Positions 1-10,720 of a stretch of DNA of 64,000 nucleotides are shown here, piece after piece; the first letter of the stretch is position 1, and the number at the start of each line of letters is the position of its first letter. The stretch comes from Aplidium turbinatum (taxonomy: Eukaryota; Chordata; Ascidiacea; Aplousobranchia; Polyclinidae). The stretch covers positions 2,666,001 through 2,730,000 of the forward strand of contig OU964934.1 of NCBI GenBank assembly GCA_918807975.1, written 5' to 3'. The notes beneath the pieces were generated by a model. It saw nothing but the letters and a program-made list of their open reading frames with translations, searched no databases and was not told the origin of the DNA. The translations under genes and the position numbers were made by a program.

Positions 1-136
1 CAACAGGTTTGACACAAGTCTTACGAACGATGGTGCAATTTTGGCTCATGTTTTAGGAATTTCCATGACGTAATATTCAGTAGACTTGAACGGTTTTTTT
101 TATGACGTTTGATTAGGTGAACAATTGTCTGGAACA
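1..136 (-). mobile_element. BEL/Pao LTR fragment at window edge
   Basis: This stretch matches the last part (as read on the plus strand) of the 551-bp LTR at 4045-4595, sharing its ACGATGGTGCAATTTTGG and CATGACGTAATATTCAGTAG blocks. It is clearly diverged from the two fresh LTRs, so it is an older copy. It runs off the left edge of the window; no coding part is visible here. Confidence 0.65.
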
Positions 137-599
137 ATTTTTGATCTGAATAAATAATCATGTTTTAAACATTGCAAATGTGTTCTTGTTTGGTGCCTCA
201 ATGTACTTAACGCATTAAAGGCAAAATATTGTAAACAGAAATTAAATTAAAGAACTTTAAAATAAACATGTCCGTTTTGCCCCGCCTTCCCCTACACTAG
301 CGTATGCAGGGGGACCATTGGGCCATGCCCTCTCCCCCCCCCCCTTAAAAATGTTTTAGTAGTTAACGACGTAGATTAAGGCGTTTAATATGTTTTGGAT
401 TGCACTGTCAAAGCAATTAACAATCTTGTTCTATAGACTAATCCAATACGAAATAGCCTACATGGCCCAATCCACTTACCCCACCCCAGGTGTGCCAACG
501 TAACATGGTGTTCTGTAAGCCTATTGTGAGAAAGAAATGGATAAAGTCTAAACTAAAACCATACTGGGATATCATGAAGACGTCTGGGATATCAATGGC
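137..599. other. no gene seen; repeat-derived spacer
   Basis: I see no conserved coding sequence. A CACTAGCGTATGCAGG block near 295, and CCTGCGTACGCCACTG at 1123-1138, look like the two ends of an older hAT-like element into which the element at 600-1098 inserted. Its target duplication is not convincing, so I do not call it separately. Confidence 0.4.
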
Positions 600-1098
600 C
601 AGTGGCGTAGCCAGGAGGGGTTTGGGGGTTACAACCCCCCCCCTTGGCACGCGTGTGACGTCACGATAGGGAGAATGATGCTTTCAGTCTCTTTATGCTT
701 GGGAATGATGCTTACAGTCTAAAAACACTTGCCTGATTTTAAACAAAACTGCATTAAAAGAGCGAGTTTTGCCAATACCAAACATTCAAACATCTCAGCC
801 AGGAATTAGCAATAAGAAAACATAGAGACTTAGCTTTATTTTCGAAAAATGCCGAAGAAAACATGATCTTATCCTTTTGCTATGCCACCTGACAGCACCA
901 TTTTACAGGAATATTCATACCCACATTTTTGTTGAAAATGCTCTCAGAATGCACCAAATTCAAAGTAATTTTTCAAAATTTTCTGGGGGAGGCCCCCCAG
1001 ATCCCCCGCTGCTGGGTGTCGTCTTAGGAGAAAACGCCGTCGGGATTCGCCCGCCGGTCGTCAACCCCTCCCTTTCAAAATTCCTGGCTACGCTACTG
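600..1098 (+). mobile_element. hAT-type non-autonomous element (CAGTGGCGTAGCC family), copy 1
   Basis: It begins CAGTGGCGTAGCCAGG and ends CCTGGCTACGCTACTG, an imperfect terminal inverted repeat. It is flanked by an exact 8-bp duplication TCAATGGC at 592-599 and 1099-1106, as hAT elements produce. The interior has runs of G and C next to both ends and no transposase. A second copy lies in opposite orientation at 28926-29360. It depends on an autonomous hAT that is not in the window. Confidence 0.85.
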
Positions 1099-1468
1099 TC
1101 AATGGCCCCCCCTTGAGAAAATCCTGCGTACGCCACTGGCCTTGTATATGTCTGCTTTGCCCCGAATTTAATTTTTGTAATTAATATTATCAAGGTCAAA
1201 CGATTTTTTTTGTACTTGTTAGAATGACTATCCATGAACAAAAACAGTCAGGTTTGGTAACAAGTTATTTTAAGTAAGGTTTCGCTGCCATAAAGCCAGC
1301 TACTTCAGTCATTCAGTAGTCATCTCCGTAAGAAAGTTGTAGGACAAAATTCCCAAATCCTTCGTCTGTATGCGATGACCTAAAGAAACACTTTTCTGAA
1401 AAAATCCTTTCACAATTGCATTTCAGCGAAGAATAGCCACAGGCTGTTAAAAAGTAGAGTGTAACATG

Positions 1469-3376
1469 CAGTGGCGTATCCTGGTTGGTTGAGCAAGGAA
1501 AGCAATAAAATTCGTGGGGAATCAGAGAGTGCCGAAGGCACGTGTTTTCTAGGGGGGTCCGGGGGCATGCCCCTCAGGAAAAATTTTTGCAAAATTACAC
1601 TCAAATAATGGATTATATAGTGCTTTCTGGAAACACTTTTAGGGTAATATTTTTATAAAATTTATAAGCAGATAAACAGCTATTAACTTATTAAAGGTAG
1701 CTCTTACACACAAACGGGCAAAAAAGGCGGCTAAAATTGGAAAACACCAAAAATTCAGCTACAGCTACCTACTGCTGTAGTAGCTTAAGCCAGAATTCAT
1801 TTCAGTCAAGTTTAGCCTAGACCTCACATATCCTGTCTTATGCCAAAGTCTATCCAGCCAGGATAGCAGTGTAAAGCCAACATTTGGCTCAAACTTTTGC
1901 TTACTAGGCCGATATTATAACCATAACAGCGCTTCAAATTTTTTCATTTTTAGCCCACGGGCGCAATATCCAACAGAGAAAAGTTGCCAGACTATGATAA
2001 GGTCTAAAAACTAAAATAATACAAAAAAAGGCCAAAAACAAGGAAAATTATAGACAAAAAGGCCAAATGGATATATTTACCGGTTTCTATTAAAAATAAT
2101 AAAATGTACATACATTTTATGACTTGTAGCGGATTTCAATAAATTGTAGCAAAAATAATTCTGCAAGTATAGCCCGAAAAATAGCAAGTATAAAAGGACT
2201 GTAGTGGATGAGTTTTAATCGCCACATTACGAGTATTAATCAATCAATCAATCAATGTTTTATTTGTCAGTAACAGGAACATAGGTACATGTTTGAAATA
2301 TGCAATTAATATACACAATGCAAAGTTACACAAGTTCCCATACCGACAGGGAGACAACGAAACGACCATACGGTCTACAAGTCAATTGCCACCCTACGGA
2401 AATGACGATTTTGCCATTTAAACTAAGCTTACAAGAGAAAAATAAAACGTTAAATAGTCCGGTACAATTATAAACAATACGAATAAAATAGTACCATAGC
2501 TATCTAAATACCACAACAGACAGGAAGCAGCGAAAGACTATATCAGTCATCGAGTCAGCTGCTTCCCAGTTCTTAATGTGACAAATGTCAAGCATCGGCA
2601 AATTATGTTGAAACAAGATAGGCTGATGTTCAGTAATATTAATAAAAGAAAAAAAAAAATCATGTGCTGCTACGATCCTTAAGTGAAGTCCTGTGGTTTT
2701 ATTCAAATATAAACTTTATTCCGGGTGATTAAAAATAGGAAAAACTTTTGAAATCAATAAACTCTTGTAGCAAGGGCGTTTAAACTTCAGTGCCTGTAGC
2801 GCACCCAGCATGGGGCTAAGGGGGCTCAAGCCCCCCCCAAACCCGCCACTAATATAAAGTTTTTGTATGCTCCTCATGGTATTAAACAAGTATAAAACAT
2901 ATATTGAACAATGGTGAACATGGTTTCATGTGGTAAAGTTACAATATTTGAGAAATATTGACTATTATGCATTTTGCAGAATTAATTTTTAAAAAAGCCT
3001 AATTTGTAGAATTTGGCCAATCTGGTAACCCTGCGACAGGGAAGCGATGGAAAAGTTGCTTCCGTGGATTAGTTAAAAGAAACGTAACTCGCGCAAACTT
3101 TGCTCTGCTTTTTTTCCTTAGTCTCTCACTTGTTTCTTAGTATAGCAAAAACGAGAACAATGGAAGTGATACGAATCTTCGCTTCCGTAAGCTTCCAACT
3201 TTTTTAAAATTAAAACCGAGCTGAAATTATACGGGGACATGAGTTAGAAACCGTTCTAATTTGTATTCAGGTAAAGAAATTACGAAACCGCTTTACTGAA
3301 AATCATAATTTTCTCTTTTTTCAATTTTGACAGGGAAAGCAATGCTTCCCTTGCTTCCATTGAGGATACGCCCCTG
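1469..3376 (+). mobile_element. hAT-like element with CAGTGGCGTATCCT ends
   Basis: The left end reads CAGTGGCGTATCCTGG and the right end, reversed, CAGGGGCGTATCCTCAATGG. The flanks carry the exact 8-bp duplication GTAACATG at 1461-1468 and 3377-3384. No transposase reading frame is visible in its 1.9 kb, so it is non-autonomous or decayed. A LINE tail (from about 2236) lies inside. It sits inside the older LTR remnant. Confidence 0.75.
2236..2720 (-). mobile_element. LINE 3'-end fragment with (CAAT)n tail
   Basis: A short CAAT array at 2238-2256 is followed by TGTTTTATTTGTCAG and a stretch without coding potential. On the minus strand this looks like a LINE 3' UTR ending in a (TTGA)n tail. 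The start is approximate and no reverse transcriptase motif is left, so the clade cannot be named. Confidence 0.35.
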
Positions 3377-3768
3377 GTAACATGAGGTAGGCTACGCATA
3401 ACGCACACAACAACTTGTTACCACAAAACAGATTTCTGGATAAAGAACAAAATTTCGTCTAGCTGGGGAGATGTGGGACCAATGAACAGGTTGGGATCAA
3501 TGAACAATGCCTTTGTCTTTTTTGTGTGTGAGGGATACGCTTGGTTAATGTCACGTGGTTTTGCGGTCTGCTCCACGTGTAGATATGAGTTACTTTGCAA
3601 GTTGGTCGACAATTAGTAGGAGAAAAAAATCCACTTATTCTAGTATTGTGTTGCAAAAGTAAAATTTGGAGGTGCCAGGAAAAGTTTTCTTACTTTCTGA
3701 CAGTAAGTTAAAAAACCTTCTTAGTGTGTTGCCTAGATAAACATTAGAATGATAGTTTCTTATAGAAA

Positions 3769-4059
3769 TTGAAGAGGAATAAACTTTATCAGGTACAGCA
3801 ACAGACTTCATTTTATGTAACATGGCTGACAAGGGCACCAATGAACAGGCTTCGGGGTGGGACCATTGACGATTACGATTTTGAAGTAACTTTCTATAGG
3901 AAAGTAAAAAATGGATTCATGTTGCCAGAAACAGAAGACCTGGCTTCCGTTTCGAATGAAGACGTTCTTACTGTGTTGCCCAATCCCTCTTCGTGTTCCA
4001 ACACCAAGAGACTGGCCAACGCTATGAGGTTCCCCGTGGACCTGTGGTCACAGCGGTAA
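3769..4059 (+). pseudogene. C-terminal fragment of a transposon- or host-derived protein
   Basis: An open frame whose meaningful part starts around 3860 reads DDYDFEVTFYRKVK, then a stretch rich in proline and acidic residues. It is cut by the BEL/Pao insertion; the same frame goes on for a few codons past 9974 and stops. The 'DYEV.F.R' pattern followed by 'LP' resembles the end of proteins found in many invertebrate transposons, but I cannot name the family. It probably belongs to the surrounding GATGTGGGACC element. No start or catalytic domain is visible. Confidence 0.35.
4040..4044. repeat. BEL/Pao target-site duplication ACCTG (left copy)
   Basis: ACCTG lies directly before the left LTR and again at 9970-9974 directly after the right LTR. 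A 5-bp duplication is the usual size for BEL/Pao integrases. Confidence 0.9.
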
Positions 4060-4595
4060 ACCATAATCTCTTCGTGGGAAAATTGTAACGTAAGATTCCC
4101 AAATCCGTTCGTCTGCATGCAATGACCCAAAAATAAACACACTTTCGAAACGTCTATTCAAACAGTGTATTCCAGTAAAATTAGCCCGAGGCTATCGAAA
4201 ATAGGTGTAACGCCTACACCTCTAAAAAAAAACTGTCCCTACAATACAGATTAATTGGATAAAAGACGGAACCTTTGTCCAGCTAGCAAGCACTAAGCCA
4301 ACAGTTAAATGTGCGGCCAACTTTCAAACAATCATTTTACGAATGACCAGAATAGATATCAATATCTCAAATTCACGTAGAAAGTAACTGTGACGCAATA
4401 AATGAAAGACAATTATGAAGTCATTCCAACAGGTGTTTAAGCTGATGTAATATTTCCTGTTTAAACAGGCCCAAACAGGTCTTATGAACGATGGTGCAAT
4501 TTTGGCACATGCTTTAGGAATTTCCATGACGTAATATTCAGTAGACTTGAACGGTTTTATATGACGTTTGATTTGTACAGAGATTGGCCGTAACA
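4045..4595 (-). repeat. BEL/Pao 3' LTR
   Basis: 551 bp, TG..CA ends, matching 9419-9969 at a constant offset of 5374 bases with no difference that I could find by eye. Since the element is read on the minus strand this is its 3' LTR. Confidence 0.92.
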
Positions 4596-4912
4596 TAGCG
4601 GCCCCTAGTTATGACAGTCTAACATGGCATAACTAAAAAAGAATTGAAGGACAATTGTGAGCCAATGAATAAAACACACGATACACAAATTTTTTGAATC
4701 ACTCACGTTTAAGTTAATACGCAAATACAAAGGGCATGCAAAGAATGAACAGCAATAAGAATAAACACGACGATACATGAAATTGGTACCATAGGTATTA
4801 GGTACACGCAAAATGACGCTATATACAATAAATTATTGCGATAATAACCGACTGTTCTGGGCTCAGACAAGTATCGGCCACCGCAGACAAAACCAGGCTC
4901 AAACCCTAACAC

Positions 4913-7900
4913 TTAGGTGTTCTTTACGGGGGCGAGGCACGAAATATCCCTCAACACGTAGTCTACTTTCACTTTCCCCGTACTCTCATCATAGTTGCAG
5001 ACGGCAACTTTGGCTCTACGAACCACAGGCTTCCCTTTCCTAATTTGTGGAACTACCTCATGCACCCTCCCAAGTTGATACTTCCCACGTTTACCAATGT
5101 CTTGGAGAGAACCTACCACTACAAGTTGACCAGGCTCCAAATTCTCGGCCATTTTTAGCCATTTTTTCCGGCCCTGAAGACCTGGCAAGTAAAAATCGAT
5201 CCATTTATTCCAAAACTGCTGAGAAAGTGACAAATTGAACCGATAATCCCTTCTTAATTGGTCACGATCATGTGGTTGCCCAACAGCACAGTATGGGTCT
5301 AAGTATGGGGTCAAAAGTGAGGCAGGGGTGATGACAGTAAAATCCCTAGGGTCGTCACTCAAAGGTACCAAAGGGCGTTCGTTCACGATCCGAACGGCAC
5401 TGCCTGTGTACGTAAGCAGTTCAATAAAATTGGGCTTACGAATTGAAGAGTCCAAAATGTGAAAAAAGTACTTGGTCATATCGGCCACGAAACCAAATCT
5501 GCCAAGCCGCAATCTAGCCAAGAGATCTGCCAGAGAGTTTAACAAATCAGGACCCGAAAACATTACATCATTAACACAAGTTCCTCGAAATTCAGATTGT
5601 TTTAAAGCCTTGTTCCTTAAAGCAGCAGCTCTATCTGACGCCAACACAAAATTGTTAGGTAGATCAATATCTTCCTTCAACGGAACAGGTATCTCAAATC
5701 GACCATCTTTCAACTCAATATTCGGTTCGACAAGTTCTCTAGCCAAAATATCATTGCGAGACAATTCACAGGTTTCATTTTGCAAAGTCAAATCCTGAAT
5801 GACTTTATTCAGGTCTGCTATTTCCATATCACGAGACTCAATTTTACGCTGAAAGCCAGAGATGACATCCGACTCTGAAGACGTCTGCACTCTGCACACT
5901 TTAGCAACGCTTTCAACTAAGGGTGACTTACCACCACAAGCCAACCAACCGAGAGGAGTGAGTAAAGCATGCGGTTCACTGCGATTTTCACCAACACGTT
6001 CTTCTTTTGTCCACATCAAATAAGCGTTGTCATTGCCAATCAGTACATCTACAGTACTACAATCATTCAAATGAAACATATTCACGTCATGAAAATGACG
6101 GAAACCACTTAAATCCTGCTTATGTGGTAAAGTCTTAACATCGTCAGCCCAAGCTGGGTTAACCACCGAGGTTATATCACAAAGCAGTTCATCAGTCTCT
6201 AACGACTGGATGTTGAGTTTAACAAGGTCAGCACAAGTAGGTTTCTGACCAGCCAGAGTATCTATTTTAAACGACGCTTTATCATACGGTTTAAGACCAA
6301 GTTCGCACACCAAGTCACTCGAAACAAAGGTCAACTGCGAACCAGGATCATGCTGACAATACACCAACTTCGATTTGCCAGTCATTGGATTCAAAACACG
6401 AGCAGCAGTAACGCGGTTAAAGGCTGCTTTAACATTTCCAATCTTAACATTACGCACAGGAACTCTAGCACCAGCCTCATCTTTACCGACCAAATCCAGA
6501 GAATCACGTGACGTCACATAAAAATCATGCAGAAGAAAATAGTGTTTCCTATCGTTGGTAGGTCCACACTTACGACAGTTATTTGCATGATTACAGTCTC
6601 TAACCATATGCTGGCGCAAACAATTCAAGCATTTGCCAGCTTTCACAATGACATCTCTCCGATCTTTAGGTGTCAAGCGCAAAAATTCTTTACAATTAGA
6701 CAAAAAATGATATTCCACTTGACCACGTGATGAACAACAAAAACATGCCGGTATGTCACTACGTCTGGCCACACCGCCGCGCGGTGCGCCAACAGCAGTC
6801 GAGTACTGCGAACTCCCTGAAATCACATTATCATGGGGTTTTACCGACGTCTGCCTAACCGGACATGAAGGCAATTTTCCTTTGCCAAACTTTTTAAATT
6901 GCTGCGACTCACCAGAATCGCCCATTAGCATAATGCTAAAATCAGTCGACTTACGCGTTTCCTCCCGTACTACAAATTCAAACAAACTCTGAAAAGTAGG
7001 CTCATCAGTGCCACCATACTGATCACCTAAAAAGTCAAGATAACGCTGCTTAGCGTCAAACGGGAGTCGCTTAGCCAAATCCAAAACAAAACGTCCTTCC
7101 AATTTGTCACGCTGACCATAAGCTTGCGCGTAAAGCAGACACTGCGACAATTCATCTTTAAACTCTTTCAGATCACTGGAAGAGGTCGAATTCAATTTGC
7201 TACCATAGCGATACTTTCTAATTTCTGGTTCGGCAAAAAGACCTCCACGAACTCCAAAACGTTGGGACAAGCGAGCTAACGACATTTCTATCCTGTCTTC
7301 CTCTGACAAGCCAGGAGTGTCGGAAACCAAATTAGCAATCGTTTGTGCAGCTGTTCTAACACAAGCTGCTTGCAACAAAGTCAAACGAGTTCCCTTAAAG
7401 GGCGAAGCTGCCATCAAGGCCATAACACGATTTTTAAAGAAGACAAATGGCATATTATTACCATCGCAACCAATCAAGGCCGCCTTATCGAAGAACGTCC
7501 TACTATTTTGGTATTCAAAAAAGCAATCCTGCTGTTGAGAACTCGATTTAGCGGGAGAAGACAAGCTATATCCCTTAAGGGGCTGAGTGGGCTCAGTCAC
7601 ATGCACAGCCCGATCACGATCCTCACACACGTTAAAATCAGGAGACACGATACGCCTCTCACAACCACCCAAATTACGAGTAGCTGGGCGATCAACAACT
7701 AGCGGCGCAGAAAACTTTGAAGGGGGCAAAGCATTACTGCTAATGGCGGCCCCGTGACCTGTACGCTCTGGGGGAAGAGTTCGGCTAAAATTCGCCGGCC
7801 TTGGCACTAGGTCCTTCGGAAGACCCTTAGCCGCGGCCCCGAGACCTCCTGAAACAGCTGGAAAACGTGTGGATCGCACTGGTCCACTTACAGATTGAAC

Positions 7901-8785
7901 AGGCGTCTGGAAAAGGTTAGGTAAATTAAACTGCGATTGATGTTCACTTCTGGAATGCCTAGAAGAGCCCTTCCTAGAGCTACGCCGGGAGCCCAACTCA
8001 GAACGATATTCAGCTAAAACTGCCTCTTTACGTTGTTCGGCCCTCAACTGAGCGTCTTTGAGTGCGAACTCAGCAGCTCTAGCTTCGGCTTCGGCCTCAA
8101 CTCTTGCGGCAGCCTCTGCTTGTGCGGCCTCAGCAGCTCTCGCGTCGGCCTCAGCTCTCGCGGCAGCCTCTGCTCGTGCGGCCTCAGCTCGTATGGCCTC
8201 TGCTCTTGCGATGGCCTCAGCAGCTCTTGCTTCGGCCTCAGCTTGGATCTGGAGCTCCTCTCGTCTTAACTGTAGGTTAATTTGTGCAACTATCCGTGAC
8301 GAGCTCTCAGACATCCTAGTGCTTACATTTGAGGCGCTATCCTCAGGATGTATGTCAGCATCCAACCTATCTGAGAACTCACTTTCTTTTTGTTCGAAGT
8401 TATTTTTTAACGAGTTAAATTCGGGATCTACCCTATCACGAAGTTCTGCCAAGATTGCAGAGTTAACAATTTTACTCAAAAGAGCATGGAAATGCCTTAA
8501 TTCCTCTTCTAAAGTAGATAAGTTAGATCGAAAAATTAACAGTTCCTGCTTATCACTCAAAGAACCTAGGGCTACAGAAAGTTCCCCAATTTGAGTCAAA
8601 ATATCCCGTCTAAGATGCCGGGCCTCTCGAACTGACTTAGCCTCATCGTTAATGGGTCCCTCCCCAGAATGGCCTGCCCGACCGCAAAGAACATCATCAG
8701 GCTTAAACTCAGTCGAGTCTACGGCGGTCGAGTCCTTGTCACCACCGAGTGTAGACATATTAAATGTTAGGGCTAAATTTAACAA
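4913..8785 (-). CDS. BEL/Pao gag-protease-pol reading frame (1290 codons, fossil)
   Basis: One long open frame. Residues about 30-290 are charged and alanine/glutamate rich, a coiled coil with EARAAEA-type repeats. Next comes the BEL gag core (..FFKNRVMALMAASPFKG..LLQAAC..). Zinc knuckles of the C-C-H-C kind follow (CFCCSSRG; GKCLNCLRQHMVRDC), then an aspartic-protease region (HDPGSQLTFVSSDLV). After a stretch of reverse transcriptase similarity, the C-terminus has the IDFYLPGLQGR..W / GQLVVVG pattern of the tail found after BEL integrases. The products would form the particle and copy the RNA; this copy is incomplete and probably not able to move on its own. The frame opposite its coiled coil is only a shadow. 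Confidence 0.88.
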   Translation of the reverse strand: MLNLALTFNMSTLGGDKDSTAVDSTEFKPDDVLCGRAGHSGEGPINDEAKSVREARHLRRDILTQIGELSVALGSLSDKQELLIFRSNLSTLEEELRHFHALLSKIVNSAILAELRDRVDPEFNSLKNNFEQKESEFSDRLDADIHPEDSASNVSTRMSESSSRIVAQINLQLRREELQIQAEAEARAAEAIARAEAIRAEAARAEAAARAEADARAAEAAQAEAAARVEAEAEARAAEFALKDAQLRAEQRKEAVLAEYRSELGSRRSSRKGSSRHSRSEHQSQFNLPNLFQTPVQSVSGPVRSTRFPAVSGGLGAAAKGLPKDLVPRPANFSRTLPPERTGHGAAISSNALPPSKFSAPLVVDRPATRNLGGCERRIVSPDFNVCEDRDRAVHVTEPTQPLKGYSLSSPAKSSSQQQDCFFEYQNSRTFFDKAALIGCDGNNMPFVFFKNRVMALMAASPFKGTRLTLLQAACVRTAAQTIANLVSDTPGLSEEDRIEMSLARLSQRFGVRGGLFAEPEIRKYRYGSKLNSTSSSDLKEFKDELSQCLLYAQAYGQRDKLEGRFVLDLAKRLPFDAKQRYLDFLGDQYGGTDEPTFQSLFEFVVREETRKSTDFSIMLMGDSGESQQFKKFGKGKLPSCPVRQTSVKPHDNVISGSSQYSTAVGAPRGGVARRSDIPACFCCSSRGQVEYHFLSNCKEFLRLTPKDRRDVIVKAGKCLNCLRQHMVRDCNHANNCRKCGPTNDRKHYFLLHDFYVTSRDSLDLVGKDEAGARVPVRNVKIGNVKAAFNRVTAARVLNPMTGKSKLVYCQHDPGSQLTFVSSDLVCELGLKPYDKASFKIDTLAGQKPTCADLVKLNIQSLETDELLCDITSVVNPAWADDVKTLPHKQDLSGFRHFHDVNMFHLNDCSTVDVLIGNDNAYLMWTKEERVGENRSEPHALLTPLGWLACGGKSPLVESVAKVCRVQTSSESDVISGFQRKIESRDMEIADLNKVIQDLTLQNETCELSRNDILARELVEPNIELKDGRFEIPVPLKEDIDLPNNFVLASDRAAALRNKALKQSEFRGTCVNDVMFSGPDLLNSLADLLARLRLGRFGFVADMTKYFFHILDSSIRKPNFIELLTYTGSAVRIVNERPLVPLSDDPRDFTVITPASLLTPYLDPYCAVGQPHDRDQLRRDYRFNLSLSQQFWNKWIDFYLPGLQGRKKWLKMAENLEPGQLVVVGSLQDIGKRGKYQLGRVHEVVPQIRKGKPVVRRAKVAVCNYDESTGKVKVDYVLRDISCLAPVKNT

Positions 8786-8999
8786 TATTAAAAAATTAAG
8801 TTACACAAACACACAAATTACAGTAGTTATAAAAAACTTAACTGCCAAGACCGTAAAAATACAAAAAAGAATTTAAATGCACGATACCGTAGCTGTACGA
8901 GTATGTGAAGTCCAAACGTCCACAAACTTGCTTGGATTCTTCCACTTGAATCTTCAAGCACAGATGGATTGCCTTTAATCTTCTTTCTTGCCAATGAAT

Positions 9000-9418
9000 G
9001 TCAAAGTTATTTTTTCTTCTGTACCAAACTGAGAAGAAATGTCTTTACTTTTTAGCTTAAAGTTCTTCAGTTGCCTACCGAGAAGAAATGTCTTTAATTT
9101 TCTTTGCTTCTTTAGACTACCAACCAACAAGATCTTCTTTTATTATTTCTTTGCTTCTAGGTGCTTCTTAGCCTACCAACTACAAACTTCGTCTTTTATT
9201 TTTTATGCTGCCTGTGCTTCCGTACAAACACTAGCCAGAGAATCGTCTTTTATTTTTGCTTCTAAGTGCTTCTTGGCCTACCAACTAACTAACTTCGTCT
9301 TTTATTTTTTTAGCTTCTAAGTGCTTCTGTGCCAAACACTAGACAGAGAATCGTCTTTTATTTTTGCTTCTAAGTGCTTCTTGGCCTACCAACTAACAAA
9401 ATCGTCTTTTATTTTTTA
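9000..9418 (-). repeat. tandem repeats in the BEL/Pao leader
   Basis: Between gag and the 5' LTR a unit of about 60-100 bp recurs four or five times with variation: CGTCTTTTATTTTT, then GCTTCTAAGTGCTTCT, then GCCTACCAACTAAC (plus-strand reading). Leader repeats of this kind are common in LTR elements and may have grown by reverse-transcriptase slippage. Confidence 0.7.
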
Positions 9419-9969
9419 TGGTCACAGCGGTAAACCATAATCTCTTCGTGGGAAAATTGTAACGTAAGATTCCCAAATCCGTTCGTCTGCATGCAATGAC
9501 CCAAAAATAAACACACTTTCGAAACGTCTATTCAAACAGTGTATTCCAGTAAAATTAGCCCGAGGCTATCGAAAATAGGTGTAACGCCTACACCTCTAAA
9601 AAAAAACTGTCCCTACAATACAGATTAATTGGATAAAAGACGGAACCTTTGTCCAGCTAGCAAGCACTAAGCCAACAGTTAAATGTGCGGCCAACTTTCA
9701 AACAATCATTTTACGAATGACCAGAATAGATATCAATATCTCAAATTCACGTAGAAAGTAACTGTGACGCAATAAATGAAAGACAATTATGAAGTCATTC
9801 CAACAGGTGTTTAAGCTGATGTAATATTTCCTGTTTAAACAGGCCCAAACAGGTCTTATGAACGATGGTGCAATTTTGGCACATGCTTTAGGAATTTCCA
9901 TGACGTAATATTCAGTAGACTTGAACGGTTTTATATGACGTTTGATTTGTACAGAGATTGGCCGTAACA
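9419..9969 (-). repeat. BEL/Pao 5' LTR
   Basis: The partner of 4045-4595, followed at 9970-9974 by the ACCTG target duplication. It should hold the promoter of the element, which is read leftward. Confidence 0.92.
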
Positions 9970-10458
9970 ACCTGTTAGAATTCAACATAAAATGAACAGT
10001 TTGTTTGTCCATATAAGAACAGTTGCTTGTACCTTATTAAGTTTTAATTTGTTAATTGTAAAATCTCAATGTTTGATGTTAACTTGCGTAGGTTTGACGT
10101 TGGCTTGTATTTGTTCATAGGTCCCCACCTTCTTGTTCATTGATCCCACCAGGGTGAGGACCAATGAACATTTGTTTGTTTAGGACTAAAAAATGGAAAA
10201 TAAAAATTTCTTTCTTGATTAAAAATAAATTCATCATATAACGCTTCGTTTGTGAAATAAGCAAAGTGCTCTTGGCTTTTTTTCAGTGTTTAACAAGGAT
10301 CAGAAAAATAGGTGTTCATTGGTCCCACATCTACCCTACGCATAGCAGAACTGTTTCATATCTGACCAGCTTTCTCATCGACAATCTACAAAATGACGAA
10401 ACTAATTGCCACATTTCAACCGCACATAACTCGCCTCTATGACGTAACAGTTAATATG

Positions 10459-10720
10459 TTTTGTTCAGTTCAGTTGTTTTTATTTCTGACCATCATATCA
10501 AAAACAATACACGTCAACATAGCAAAGGTCGAGAAAAAGGTAGAAGCTACAAAACGCGAACGTTCAAACGTGCTTGTGACCAAAGTAAGTTAGCTATTAA
10601 GTTGAAAAAAATTGGCATGGTCGCAACACCTTCAGAAAAATTTAAGATGTAAAGGGAAAATAAAAAAAAAAAATGTTACAAAAAAATAAAATAAAAAACA
10701 TAAATTTAGGCTATAGCTTT
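10459..10720 (-). repeat. dispersed repeat, probable LINE 3' end
   Basis: CAGTTCAGTTGTTTTTATTT..ACCATCATATCAAAAACAATACACGTCA..GCAACACCTTCAGAAAAATTTAAGAT is found again at 28648-28815 with the same order and small gaps. The repeated CAGTT at one end looks like the short tail repeat of a LINE, read on the minus strand. No coding part is attached. Confidence 0.5.

Larger units (their letters stand above)
4045..9969 (-). mobile_element. BEL/Pao LTR retrotransposon, recent insertion, broken
   Basis: Two direct 551-bp LTRs beginning TG and ending CA (4045-4595, 9419-9969) frame a 4.8-kb interior transcribed on the minus strand. The LTRs look identical by eye and the ACCTG target duplication is perfect, so the insertion is young. 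Parts in order from 5': leader with tandem repeats (9000-9418), gag with a long coiled coil, zinc knuckles, aspartic protease, part of the reverse transcriptase region and a BEL-type C-terminal tail. The coding part is shorter than a complete BEL pol and looks broken, about one break. It lies inside the GATGTGGGACC element. Confidence 0.92.
3472..10343 (+). mobile_element. DNA transposon with GATGTGGGACCAATGAAC inverted ends
   Basis: The left end at 3472 reads AGATGTGGGACCAATGAACA and the right end near 10315-10343 is its reverse complement. GGACCAATGAACA-like words recur just inside both ends (3489, 3833, 3856; 10118, 10136, 10153), the usual look of subterminal transposase-binding repeats. 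The target duplication is unclear. Most of its present length is the BEL/Pao insertion at 4045-9969; without that it is about 0.95 kb. It keeps the tail of one reading frame (see 3769-4059). Confidence 0.55.

Noticed and set aside
8058-8594. 178-codon plus-strand open frame rich in Ala and Ser
   Set aside because: It is the mirror frame of the alanine-rich coiled coil in the BEL/Pao gag on the other strand.
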